A stretch of 11,722 nucleotides of DNA from Microbacteriaceae bacterium. GTDB lineage: Bacteria; Actinomycetota; Actinomycetes; Actinomycetales; Microbacteriaceae. A model generated the notes under the pieces. It did no database searches. It was not told where the DNA came from and saw only the letters and a program-made list of their open reading frames with translations. Every line of letters starts with the position of its first letter. Within the stretch, counting starts at the first letter, position 1. A program made the position numbers and the translations under genes. Below are positions 1-7,162 of this stretch, piece after piece. The DNA is taken from the NCBI GenBank assembly GCA_003454135.1, contig DMKW01000049.1, positions 1 through 11,722 of the forward strand. Reading direction: 5' to 3'.

Positions 1-959
1 TATTCGTCCACGACCACGGCCATCTGGTACCCGCGGCCGCGGAGTTCCCCGAGCAGGATGTCGAGCTTCATGGTCTCCGGCACGCGCAGCGCCTCCGTCT
101 GCAACGCCGAGACCGGCACATCGGCTCGCTTGCCGCGCGGCACGGCGACGGCCTGCTTGACATGCACAAGCCCGACGACGTCGTCGATCCCGTCGTCGAC
201 GACGGGGAACCGGGAGAATCCGGTGCGCCGCGCAAGTTCGAGCACGGTCTGCGCCGGATCGCCGCGCTCGACGCTCGACACGCGCGGCCTCGGGGTCATC
301 ACGTCGCCCGCGATGTGCTCGCTGAACACGAGGGTGCGGGCGAGCAGGGTCGCGGTGTCCCGGTCGAGGCTGCCCTCCGTCGCCGAGCGGCGCACGAGGG
401 ATCGCAGTTCTTCCGCCGTTCGCGCGGAGGACAGTTCCTCCTTGGGCTCGATGCCCACGGCCCTCAGGATGAGGTTGGCGGTGTTGTTGAGCAGGCTGAC
501 GAACGGACGGAACACCGTGGTGAAGCCGACCTGGAAGGGGATAACGAGTTTCGCCGTCGGCAGCGGCAGCGCGAGCGCGAAGTTCTTGGGCACGAGCTCG
601 CCGATGATCATCGAAATGAGGGTCGCGATGACGACCGCGACGACGGAGGCGATGACGGTGATCACGTCTTTCGGCCAGCCGAACGCGGTGAGCGGGCCGA
701 GCAGGAGCGAGCTGATCGCCGGCTCCATCGTGTAGCCGGTGAGCAGTGTCGTGAGCGTGATGCCGAGCTGGGCGCTCGAGAGGTGGGTGGAGGTGACCTT
801 CAGCGCCCCGATGGTCATGCCGAGGTTCTTTTCGCCACGCGCGGCCCGGGATTCGAGGTCGGGGCGATTGAGGTTGACGAGCGAGAACTCGGACGCGACG
901 AAGAAACCGGTGCCGACGGTCAGGACGAGTCCGACTCCCAGCATGAGCAACTCATACAT
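1..959 (-). CDS. CNNM/CBS-domain membrane protein (hemolysin C/CorC family), C-terminus outside window
   Basis: This is the N-terminal 319 residues of a CNNM (DUF21) transmembrane protein followed by CBS domains. Family members are about 430-450 residues long and are linked to divalent cation (Mg/Co) efflux; the name hemolysin is historical. Residues 1-20 form the first hydrophobic segment (MYELLMLGVGLVLTVGTGFF). Further hydrophobic stretches lie near residues 60-75 and 95-125, and the conserved GELVPKNFAL motif is near residue 125. A linker with acidic and basic residues leads into the first CBS repeat (VMTPRPRVSSVERGD, FSRFPVVDDG, VVGLVHVKQA). The second CBS repeat begins with LRVPETMKLDILLGELR and ends in MAVVVDE at the window edge. 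The C-terminal CorC_HlyC domain is not visible. The ATG at 959 starts the first membrane segment; only a weak GAG lies about 9 bases upstream. It lies downstream of guaB1 on the same strand, separated by 123 bases, so cotranscription is possible but unproven. Confidence 0.93.
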   Translation of the reverse strand, partial: MYELLMLGVGLVLTVGTGFFVASEFSLVNLNRPDLESRAARGEKNLGMTIGALKVTSTHLSSAQLGITLTTLLTGYTMEPAISSLLLGPLTAFGWPKDVITVIASVVAVVIATLISMIIGELVPKNFALALPLPTAKLVIPFQVGFTTVFRPFVSLLNNTANLILRAVGIEPKEELSSARTAEELRSLVRRSATEGSLDRDTATLLARTLVFSEHIAGDVMTPRPRVSSVERGDPAQTVLELARRTGFSRFPVVDDGIDDVVGLVHVKQAVAVPRGKRADVPVSALQTEALRVPETMKLDILLGELRGRGYQMAVVVDE

Positions 960-1012
960 GGAACTGCTCGACAATGATCTGGCCGGCACGGCGCCTGGAG
1001 GGAGGGTCGTCC

Positions 1013-1018
1013 ATTATC
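1013..1018 (-). promoter_or_regulatory. Candidate -10 box for the CNNM/CBS gene
   Basis: On the minus strand GATAAT (5 of 6 to TATAAT) lies 53 bases before the ATG at 959, giving a leader of roughly 47 bases. No good -35 hexamer stands at 16-18 bases, so this is tentative. It would give the gene its own transcript in addition to any readthrough from guaB1. Confidence 0.3.
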
Positions 1019-1064
1019 CGATCGAGTCTACCGGACTAAAACCCGCGCCCCCTTGATCGATCAC

Positions 1065-1076
1065 GCCCCGCGGGGC
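1065..1076 (-). terminator. Weak candidate terminator after guaB1
   Basis: GCCCCGCGGGGC is a perfect 12-base palindrome that starts 6 bases after the guaB1 stop codon. It is followed by a second perfect palindrome, TGATCGATCA (1054-1063). No run of T follows, and the effective stem is only 4-5 pairs, so intrinsic termination is doubtful. Confidence 0.25.
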
Positions 1077-1082
1077 TCCGCC

Positions 1083-2522
1083 TCACCAGGAGACGGGAAG
1101 CGCCTTGCCCTCCTCATAACCTGCCGCAGACTGGATGCCGACGAGCGCACGCTCGTGGAACTGCCTCAGATCGGATGACCCGGCGTAGGTGAGCGAACTG
1201 CGCAATCCGGAGGTGATCATGTCGAGGAGGTCTTCGACGGACGGCCGCAGCGGGTCGAGGTAGATTCTCGACGACGAGATGCCTTCGGCGAAGAGCTCCT
1301 TGCGCGCGAGCTCGTATGGGTCGAGTCGATCAAACCGGTCGTGCACCGCCTTCGTCGACGCCATGCCCCAGCTGTCCTTGTAGAGCTCGCCATCCTCGTC
1401 GGTCTCGATATTGCCCGGCGCTTCGATCGTCCCGGCGAACCAGGATCCGATCATGACCGAGGATGCGCCGGCCGCGAGGGCGAGAGCGACGTCCCGCGGG
1501 TAGCGCACTCCCCCATCGGCCCACACGTGGACGCCGAGTTCACGCGCGGCCTCCGCCGTCTCGAGCACCGCGGAGAACTGCGGACGGCCGACCGCCGTCA
1601 TCATGCGCGTCGTGCACATGGCGCCGGGCCCGACCCCCACCTTGATGATGTTCGCGCCCGCGGCCACAAGATCCTTCACGGCGGACGTCGTCACGACGTT
1701 GCCCGCGACGATCGGGAGGCTCAGCCCGAGCGCGGCGACGGCCTCGATGGCCCGCAACATGCCCTGCTGGTGCCCGTGGGCCGTGTCGAGCACGAGCACG
1801 TCGACCCCCGCCGCAGCGAGCGCCCTGGCCCTGGTCGCGACATCCCCGTTGATCCCGAGGGCCGCGGCGACCCGCAAACGACCATGGCCATCGAGTGCCG
1901 GCGAGTAGATGGTCGAGCGCAGGGCGCTCGTGCGACTGAGCGTGCCGACGATGGAGCCGTGGTGCAGAACGGGGGCGAAGTCGATGCCGGCCGCGACCAT
2001 GAGATCGAAAGCCGCTCGAGCGTCGGTCACGTCGTCGGCGTCGATCGACGTCAGTCGTCCATGCAGCAGGTCGCCGAGTCGCGCGTCGGGGAGCACCGTG
2101 CCCAGGCGGGCGGCCGAAATGCACCCGAGATATTCGCCCCGGGCATCCTTGATCACGATCCCGTGTCCGTCGAGCGCCGGAATCTTGCGCAGGGCGTCGG
2201 CCACGATCTCCTCGGGGCCGAGCACGAGGGGGGTGTCGAAAGCCACCGGCTGTTCCTTCACCCAGCGGATGGCCGCATCGAGGTCTTGCAGGTGCAGGTC
2301 CTGCGGCAGCACACCGAGGCCGCCACGCCGGGCGAGTGTTGCCGCGAGGCGCGGCCCGGTCACCGAGTTCATGTTGGCTGAGACGACCGGGATGGTGGCT
2401 CCTGAACCGTCGCCGGGCGCGAGGGAGACGGCGAGACGACTGCCCACGTCGGAGTGGCTCGGCACCAGGAACACGTCCGAATAGGTGAGGTCGTGGCTGG
2501 GCGTCGTCTCATAGAACTCCAT
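1083..2522 (-). CDS. guaB1: GuaB1-family protein: IMPDH-like GMP reductase with CBS domains
   Basis: This 479-residue protein belongs to the IMP dehydrogenase/GMP reductase TIM-barrel superfamily. N-terminal barrel motifs include LTYSDVFLVPS (12-22) and PVVSANMNSVTG (45-56). A CBS pair occupies about residues 95-205, with GIVIKDARGEYLG and FAPVLHHGSIVGTLSR. The barrel then resumes with LVLDTAHGHQ (243-252), and the catalytic loop GVGPGAMCTTR carries Cys303 as the expected nucleophile. ADGGVRYPRDVALALAAGA and SVMIGSWFAGT provide the phosphate-binding part. The C-terminal region has KDSWGMASTKAV and FAEGISSS where true IMPDH has a flap with a catalytic Arg-Tyr; I see no such Arg-Tyr pair. That matches the actinobacterial GuaB1 group, whose mycobacterial member is known to be a CBS-containing GMP reductase making IMP from GMP. 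The role is therefore likely purine salvage and balancing. Annotation as IMPDH would be the main alternative. It is divergent from kgd. Confidence 0.92.
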   Translation of the reverse strand: MEFYETTPSHDLTYSDVFLVPSHSDVGSRLAVSLAPGDGSGATIPVVSANMNSVTGPRLAATLARRGGLGVLPQDLHLQDLDAAIRWVKEQPVAFDTPLVLGPEEIVADALRKIPALDGHGIVIKDARGEYLGCISAARLGTVLPDARLGDLLHGRLTSIDADDVTDARAAFDLMVAAGIDFAPVLHHGSIVGTLSRTSALRSTIYSPALDGHGRLRVAAALGINGDVATRARALAAAGVDVLVLDTAHGHQQGMLRAIEAVAALGLSLPIVAGNVVTTSAVKDLVAAGANIIKVGVGPGAMCTTRMMTAVGRPQFSAVLETAEAARELGVHVWADGGVRYPRDVALALAAGASSVMIGSWFAGTIEAPGNIETDEDGELYKDSWGMASTKAVHDRFDRLDPYELARKELFAEGISSSRIYLDPLRPSVEDLLDMITSGLRSSLTYAGSSDLRQFHERALVGIQSAAGYEEGKALPVSW

Positions 2523-2529
2523 GAATTTA

Positions 2530-2535
2530 AAGGTA
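2530..2535 (-). promoter_or_regulatory. Candidate -10 box for a leaderless guaB1 transcript
   Basis: On the minus strand TACCTT fits the TANNNT pattern and is separated from the guaB1 ATG by 7 bases (TAAATTC). That would place the transcript start at or next to the ATG. The alternative translation signal is GGAGGG (2538-2543), but it lies 15 bases from the ATG, longer than the usual 5-10. No clear -35 is seen. Confidence 0.35.
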
Positions 2536-2566
2536 ATCCCTCCGGGCCGCGGTCGGTGTGACGGTT

Positions 2567-2580
2567 CTTAAGTGATTAAG
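2567..2580. repeat. Small inverted repeat in guaB1-kgd intergenic region
   Basis: CTTAA (2567-2571) and TTAAG (2576-2580) are perfect inverted arms around GTGA. This AT-rich 14-base site stands out in a GC-rich background, 45-58 bases upstream of guaB1. It could be an operator or chance. Confidence 0.35.
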
Positions 2581-2592
2581 CTGGACGGGTGT

Positions 2593-2610
2593 GTGGCCAG
2601 AGACGGCCAC
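2593..2610. repeat. Hairpin-forming inverted repeat between guaB1 and kgd
   Basis: GTGGCC (2593-2598) and GGCCAC (2605-2610) are perfect arms around the 6-base spacer AGAGAC. It sits just upstream of the larger palindrome at 2614-2632. It may be an operator; no terminator function is expected between divergent genes. Confidence 0.35.
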
Positions 2611-2613
2611 CAA

Positions 2614-2632
2614 CCGATTCACGTGATATCGG
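2614..2632. promoter_or_regulatory. Near-perfect 19-bp palindrome upstream of kgd (operator candidate)
   Basis: CCGAT (2614-2618), the 8-base palindrome TCACGTGA (2619-2626), one extra T, then ATCGG (2628-2632). Apart from the single inserted base the 18 bases are self-complementary. It ends 48 bases before the kgd GTG, a plausible place for a transcription factor controlling kgd or both divergent genes. It does not match the GlxR/Crp consensus (TGTGA, 6 bases, TCACA). No binding protein can be named from the sequence. Confidence 0.45.
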
Positions 2633-2680
2633 GCCGCGACATTGATGAATTGTGACGTTGAGGAAAGTGGGCGGTGGGCT

Positions 2681-5600
2681 GTGTCTAGCCAAGTGACCGG
2701 ACTTGCGGCAGAGGACGGATCCTCGGGCGAGTTTGGAGCCAACGAGTGGCTCGTTGACGAGATGTACGAGAGATTCATCGTTGACAAGAATTCGGTCGAC
2801 CAGTCATGGTGGCCGATTCTGGAGAGCTACCACCAGTTGACGGCCGAAACGCCGGCCCAGTCGGCGGAGACGCCGGTCGAGGCGGCAGCGCCCCAACACG
2901 CCCCGGCGGCCGACCCCGACCCGGTCGCCACGGCACCAGCCCCTCCTTCAGCCCCCGCATCCAGCGCCCAGTCGGCGGCCCCGGCAACCCAGCCGATCGC
3001 CCGCACCACGTCGCTCCAGCCCAAGCCGCAGCCGATCCCCGCGCAGGCGCCGGACTCCACGAGCCCGCCGGCCGCCGTCAGTGAAGACACGGAGAGCGCC
3101 GAGCCGCAGGACGTCGTCTCGACCCTCAAGGGCATGTCGAAGTCGCTCGCCGCGAACATGGATGCAAGCCTCACGGTTCCCACCGCGACGAGCGTGCGCA
3201 CGATCCCCGCGAAGCTCATGATCGACAACCGCATCGTGATCAACAACCATCTCAAGCGGGCGCGCGGCGGCAAGGTGTCGTTCACGCACCTCATCGCGTG
3301 GGCGATCGTGAAGACGCTCAGGGAGTTCCCGAGCCAGAACGTCTACTACGGCGAAGTGGACGGCAAGCCGTCAGTCATCGCACCGGTGCACATCAACCTC
3401 GGCATCGCGATCGACCTGCCCAAGCCCGACGGCACTCGAGCACTCCTCGTACCGGGGATCAAGCGCACCGAGGAGATGGGATTCAACGAATTCCTCGTTG
3501 GGTATGAAGACATCGTCAACCGCGCGCGGGCCAACAAGCTCGCCGCCGCCGACTTCCAGGGCAACACGATCTCGCTCACCAACCCAGGCGGCATCGGCAC
3601 CGAGCACTCGGTACCGCGCCTCATGCGCGGCGCGGGCTGCATCGTGGGCGCCGGCGCGCTCGAGTACCCGGCGGAGTTCCAGGGCATGTCCCAGGTCACT
3701 CTCGCCGAGCTCGGCATCGGCAAGACCATCACGCTCACCTCCACCTACGACCACCGGGTGATCCAGGGCGCCGGCTCGGGCGAGTTCCTCAAGAAGGTGC
3801 ATGAGCTACTGATCGGCGAGCGCGGCTTCTACGAGGAAATCTTCTCCGACCTTCGCATTCCGTACGAGCCCATTCATTGGGCTTCGGACATCCACGTCGA
3901 CCTCGCGAACCAGGTTGGCAAGACGGCCCGCGTGCAGGAGCTCATCAACTCCTTCCGCGTTCGCGGTCACCTGATGGCCGACATCGACCCGCTCGAATAC
4001 CGCCAGCGATCGCACCCCGACCTCGACATCTCGAGCCACGGCCTCACCTTCTGGGACCTGGACCGCGAGTTCGTGACCGGCGGATTCGGCGGCAAGCGTT
4101 CGGCGCAGTTGCGCGAGATCCTGGGCGTGCTCCGCGACTCCTACGTGCGCACGATCGGCATCGAATACATGCACATCCAGGACCCTGAGCAGCGTCGCTG
4201 GATTCAAGAGCACGTTGAGCAGGCCTACACGAAGCCGACAAAGGACGCGCAGCTTCGCGTGCTCGGCAAGCTCAACGAGGCGGAGGCCTTCGAGACCTTC
4301 CTGCAGACCAAGTACGTGGGCCAGAAGCGGTTCAGCCTCGAGGGCGGAGAGTCGACGATCGCGCTCCTCGACGCCATCCTGCAGGGCGCGGCCGACGCCG
4401 ACCTCGACGAGGTGGCCATCGGCATGGCTCACCGCGGCCGGCTCAACGTGCTCACCAACATCGCGGGCAAGACCTATGGTCAGATCTTCCGCGAGTTCGA
4501 GGGCACCCAGGATCCGCGCACCGTGCAGGGCTCTGGCGACGTGAAGTACCATCTCGGCACCGAGGGCACCTTCACCAGCGCCAACGGCGACCAGATTCCG
4601 GTCTACATCGCCGCGAACCCGTCCCACCTCGAGGCCGTCGACGGCGTGCTCGAGGGCATCGTTCGCGCCAAGCAGGACCGCAAGCCGATCGGCACCTTCA
4701 CGGTGCTGCCGATCATGGTGCACGGCGATGCGGCGATGGCCGGCCAGGGCATCGTGGCCGAGATTCTGCAGATGTCGCAATTGCGGGCCTACCGCACCGG
4801 CGGCACCGTTCACGTCAACATCAACAACCAGGTCGGATTCACGACGCCTCCCGGCGAGGGTCGCACGTCGATCTACTCGACCGACGTCGCCAAGATAATC
4901 CAGTCGCCGATCTTCCACGTAAACGGCGACGACCCGGAGGCCGTCGTGCGCGTCGCCGAACTCGCGTTCGCGTACCGCCAGCGGTTCCACCGCGACGTCG
5001 TGATCGACCTCATCTGCTACCGCCGTCGCGGTCATAACGAGGGCGACGACCCCTCGATGACCCAGCCGCTCATGTACAACCTGATCGAGGCGAAGCGCTC
5101 CGTGCGCACCCTCTACGTCGAGGCGCTCATCGGCCGCGGTGACATCACCCAGGAGGAATACGAAGCGGCGCACGCCGACTTCCAGGACCGCCTCGAAAGG
5201 GCGTTCGCGGAGACCCACGCCGCGCAGACCGGCTCGATGCCGATCATCGTGACGGACGGAAACGCGGTCGCCGACCTTGAGCGCCCGGAGTCGCAGCAGG
5301 ATGACGCGGCGGGCGAGCCGACATCGACCGCCGTCAACGAGCGGGTCATTTCGCTCATTGGAGACGCGCACGACAATCCGCCGGTCGGGTTCTCGGTGCA
5401 CTCCAAGCTCCAGCAGCTGCTCAAGAAGCGGTTGGACATGAGCCGCAACGGCTCGATCGACTGGGCCTTCGGCGAACTCCTCGCCCTCGGTTCGCTCCTC
5501 GTGGAGGGAACGCCCGTGCGCATGGCCGGGCAGGACACGAGGCGAGGCACGTTCGTGCAGCGCCACGCCGTGCTGCACGACCGCGTGAACGGCCAGGAGT

Positions 5601-6475
5601 GGCTGCCGCTCGGCAACCTGAGCGACAACCAGGCCAGGTTCTGGATCTACGACTCGCTCCTCAGCGAGTACGCCGCCATGGGCTTCGAATACGGCTACTC
5701 GGTGGAACGCGCCGACGCGCTAGTGCTGTGGGAGGCCCAGTTCGGCGACTTCGCCAACGGCGCCCAGACCATCATCGACGAGTTCATCTCCGCGGCCGAG
5801 CAGAAGTGGGGCCAGCGCTCGAGCGTCGTGCTGCTGCTGCCGCACGGCTACGAGGGCCAGGGCCCCGACCACTCGTCGGCGCGCATCGAGCGCTACCTGC
5901 AGTTGTGCGCCGAGAACAACATGACGGTCGCGAGGCCGTCGACCCCGGCGTCGTACTTCCACCTGCTGCGCCGTCAGGCATACGCGCGGCCCCGCCGCCC
6001 GCTCATCGTTTTCACCCCCAAGGCGATGCTCCGCCTGCGCGGTGCGACGAGTGAAGTAGCGGACTTCACGAAAGGCAAGTTCGAGCCCGTGCTCGACGAC
6101 GCGCGCGTCGTCGACAAGGCCGCCGTGAAGCGTGTTGTGCTGCACTCAGGCAAGATTCACTACGATCTCCTCGCCGAGGTCGAGAAGCGTGAGCAGACCA
6201 ACGTGGCGCTCGTGCGGCTTGAGCAGTACTACCCTCTGCCGCAGGCCCAGTTGGATGCCGTGATCGAGCAGTACCCCAACGCCGATCTCGTGTGGGCGCA
6301 GGACGAACCGGAGAACATGGGGGCGTGGCCCTTCATCGGTCTCGAGCTCGCGAAGCACGGGCGCTCGATCTCGGTCGCCTCGCGTCCGGCATCTGCTTCC
6401 CCCGCCTCCGGGTCGGGGAAGCGCAGCGCACAGGAGCAGGTCGAGCTCATCAACCATGCCCTGACGATCGGCTAG
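2681..6475 (+). CDS. kgd: Multifunctional alpha-ketoglutarate dehydrogenase E1 / decarboxylase fused to E2 succinyltransferase domain
   Basis: This is the actinobacterial E1o-E2 fusion (Kgd, OdhA, SucA), 1264 residues from the GTG at 2681. It feeds 2-oxoglutarate into the TCA cycle as succinyl-CoA together with lipoylated E2p and Lpd. Order of parts: an N-terminal helix with FGANEWLVDEMYERF, an Ala/Pro-rich linker (about 54-142), and an E2 acyltransferase core (about 160-380) ending in YDHRVIQG with likely catalytic His358. The E1 follows, with GMAHRGRLNV (His584), GDAAMAGQG (682-690), NNQVGF (from Asn715) and LPHGYEGQGPDHSS (from 1053). No lipoyl domain is present, as usual for this family. 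The GTG is preferred because it gives MSSQVTG, the N-terminus typical of related proteins. The in-frame TTG at 2642 and ATG at 2645 would add 13 and 12 residues of unusual composition. The Shine-Dalgarno signal is poor: GAGGA is 16 bases away. Confidence 0.96.
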   Translation: MSSQVTGLAAEDGSSGEFGANEWLVDEMYERFIVDKNSVDQSWWPILESYHQLTAETPAQSAETPVEAAAPQHAPAADPDPVATAPAPPSAPASSAQSAAPATQPIARTTSLQPKPQPIPAQAPDSTSPPAAVSEDTESAEPQDVVSTLKGMSKSLAANMDASLTVPTATSVRTIPAKLMIDNRIVINNHLKRARGGKVSFTHLIAWAIVKTLREFPSQNVYYGEVDGKPSVIAPVHINLGIAIDLPKPDGTRALLVPGIKRTEEMGFNEFLVGYEDIVNRARANKLAAADFQGNTISLTNPGGIGTEHSVPRLMRGAGCIVGAGALEYPAEFQGMSQVTLAELGIGKTITLTSTYDHRVIQGAGSGEFLKKVHELLIGERGFYEEIFSDLRIPYEPIHWASDIHVDLANQVGKTARVQELINSFRVRGHLMADIDPLEYRQRSHPDLDISSHGLTFWDLDREFVTGGFGGKRSAQLREILGVLRDSYVRTIGIEYMHIQDPEQRRWIQEHVEQAYTKPTKDAQLRVLGKLNEAEAFETFLQTKYVGQKRFSLEGGESTIALLDAILQGAADADLDEVAIGMAHRGRLNVLTNIAGKTYGQIFREFEGTQDPRTVQGSGDVKYHLGTEGTFTSANGDQIPVYIAANPSHLEAVDGVLEGIVRAKQDRKPIGTFTVLPIMVHGDAAMAGQGIVAEILQMSQLRAYRTGGTVHVNINNQVGFTTPPGEGRTSIYSTDVAKIIQSPIFHVNGDDPEAVVRVAELAFAYRQRFHRDVVIDLICYRRRGHNEGDDPSMTQPLMYNLIEAKRSVRTLYVEALIGRGDITQEEYEAAHADFQDRLERAFAETHAAQTGSMPIIVTDGNAVADLERPESQQDDAAGEPTSTAVNERVISLIGDAHDNPPVGFSVHSKLQQLLKKRLDMSRNGSIDWAFGELLALGSLLVEGTPVRMAGQDTRRGTFVQRHAVLHDRVNGQEWLPLGNLSDNQARFWIYDSLLSEYAAMGFEYGYSVERADALVLWEAQFGDFANGAQTIIDEFISAAEQKWGQRSSVVLLLPHGYEGQGPDHSSARIERYLQLCAENNMTVARPSTPASYFHLLRRQAYARPRRPLIVFTPKAMLRLRGATSEVADFTKGKFEPVLDDARVVDKAAVKRVVLHSGKIHYDLLAEVEKREQTNVALVRLEQYYPLPQAQLDAVIEQYPNADLVWAQDEPENMGAWPFIGLELAKHGRSISVASRPASASPASGSGKRSAQEQVELINHALTIG

Positions 6476-6496
6476 CGGCGGCGACAGGCTGACGAC

Positions 6497-6904
6497 ATGG
6501 TGACGTACTCGAATCCGGGCCCGCTCGAGTTCGAGACCGTCATCCAACGCGCCGACGTGACCGGTTCATCGGCCTTTGTCGCCGTGCCAGTCGATGTGCT
6601 CGAGCTTTTCGGCAGCAGAGGCCGAGTGCCGGTGAGCGCCACTTTCGACGGAGTCGCCTATCGCGGTTCTACCGTGAGCTGGGGTGGTCCGCCTCTGTTG
6701 CTCGTGTTGACTAGCATCCAGCGGCAGCTCGGCAAGGGTCCGGGCGACAGCCTGCAGGTGAGGATCGAAAGCTACCGCGCGATGGCCTATTCCCACCAGC
6801 GCGAGTACGCGCTCTGGATTGCTGAGGCGAAGCGGCCTGAGACCCGCGAGCGCAGAATCGGGAAGGCTGCAGAGATGCTCAGTGAGGGCAAACGCCTGAA
6901 GTAG
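6497..6904 (+). CDS. DUF1905 / YdeI-like (OmpD-associated) small protein
   Basis: The protein has 135 residues. Residues 1-75 resemble the DUF1905 beta-barrel domain (FETVIQRADVTGSSAFVAVPVDV, VSATFDGVAYRGS, and GGPPLLLVLTSIQRQLGKGPGD as the family's Gly-rich stretch). Residues 90-130 match the C-terminal YdeI/OmdA type domain: AMAYSHQREYALWI, EAKRPETRERRI, GKAAEML. Proteins with this pairing are widespread in actinobacteria. Names such as bacteriocin-protection protein come from distant homologues, and the biochemical role is unknown. The start ATG lies 21 bases after the kgd stop without a clear ribosome-binding site, so translation could depend on readthrough from kgd. It converges on rsrA, with 15 bases between the stop codons. 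Confidence 0.88.
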   Translation: MVTYSNPGPLEFETVIQRADVTGSSAFVAVPVDVLELFGSRGRVPVSATFDGVAYRGSTVSWGGPPLLLVLTSIQRQLGKGPGDSLQVRIESYRAMAYSHQREYALWIAEAKRPETRERRIGKAAEMLSEGKRLK

Positions 6905-6919
6905 TCGCCGAGCGAGGGG

Positions 6920-7162
6920 CTAGCGAGCGGATGTCGCCTCGCGCAGGCGCAACAGCACCTGGTCGCGAAGGTCGGCCGGAGCCTTCTCCTGGCATGCCTT
7001 CTGCACCTTGAGGGTCAGCGTGAGGCCAACGAGATGCTCCTCGGTGCAATCCGTGCAAGTCGCAAGGTGATCCGAGATGTCCTGGAATTCTTGCTCAGCA
7101 AGCTCTTTGTGCAAATACTCTTCGAGTTCGGCCTTGGCCTTGTCGCAACCGCAATCGGTCAT
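6920..7162 (-). CDS. rsrA: Zinc-binding redox anti-sigma factor, RsrA/RshA type
   Basis: This 80-residue protein belongs to the ZAS (zinc anti-sigma) family. It holds the thiol-stress sigma factor inactive and releases it when its cysteines are oxidised to disulfides. The signature H-x3-C-x2-C is His32, Cys36, Cys39 (HLATCTDC). Cys6 lies 26 residues before the His, the same spacing as the zinc-ligand Cys11 and His37 of Streptomyces coelicolor RsrA. Additional cysteines are Cys4 and Cys57. The middle is a helical segment, AELEEYLHKELAEQEFQDI. It is the second gene of the sigR-rsrA operon. Its ATG overlaps the sigR TGA by 4 bases (ATGA), and GAGGAG (7172-7177) stands 9 bases before the ATG, so translational coupling is likely. 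In actinobacteria the oxidised protein is re-reduced by thioredoxin, itself in the sigma-R regulon. Confidence 0.95.
   Translation of the reverse strand: MTDCGCDKAKAELEEYLHKELAEQEFQDISDHLATCTDCTEEHLVGLTLTLKVQKACQEKAPADLRDQVLLRLREATSAR

Noticed and set aside
162..977. Plus-strand open frames over the CNNM/CBS gene
   Set aside because: Repetitive Arg/Asp/Glu-rich shadows; the minus-strand frame has membrane segments and CBS motifs.
1341..2381. 346-residue open frame antisense to guaB1
   Set aside because: Shadow of guaB1; composition biased and no family recognised.
2557..2582. TGTGA at 2557-2561 as half of a GlxR/Crp site
   Set aside because: No TCACA partner at the required 6-base spacing.
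2642..2647. TTG/ATG starts giving a 12-13 residue longer Kgd
   Set aside because: The extra residues do not resemble the family N-terminus; GTG 2681 gives the usual MSSQ start.
3806..5578. 590-residue open frame antisense to kgd
   Set aside because: Low-complexity Arg/Val/Asp/Leu-rich translation typical of antisense frames in GC-rich genes; kgd on the other strand has clear conserved motifs throughout.
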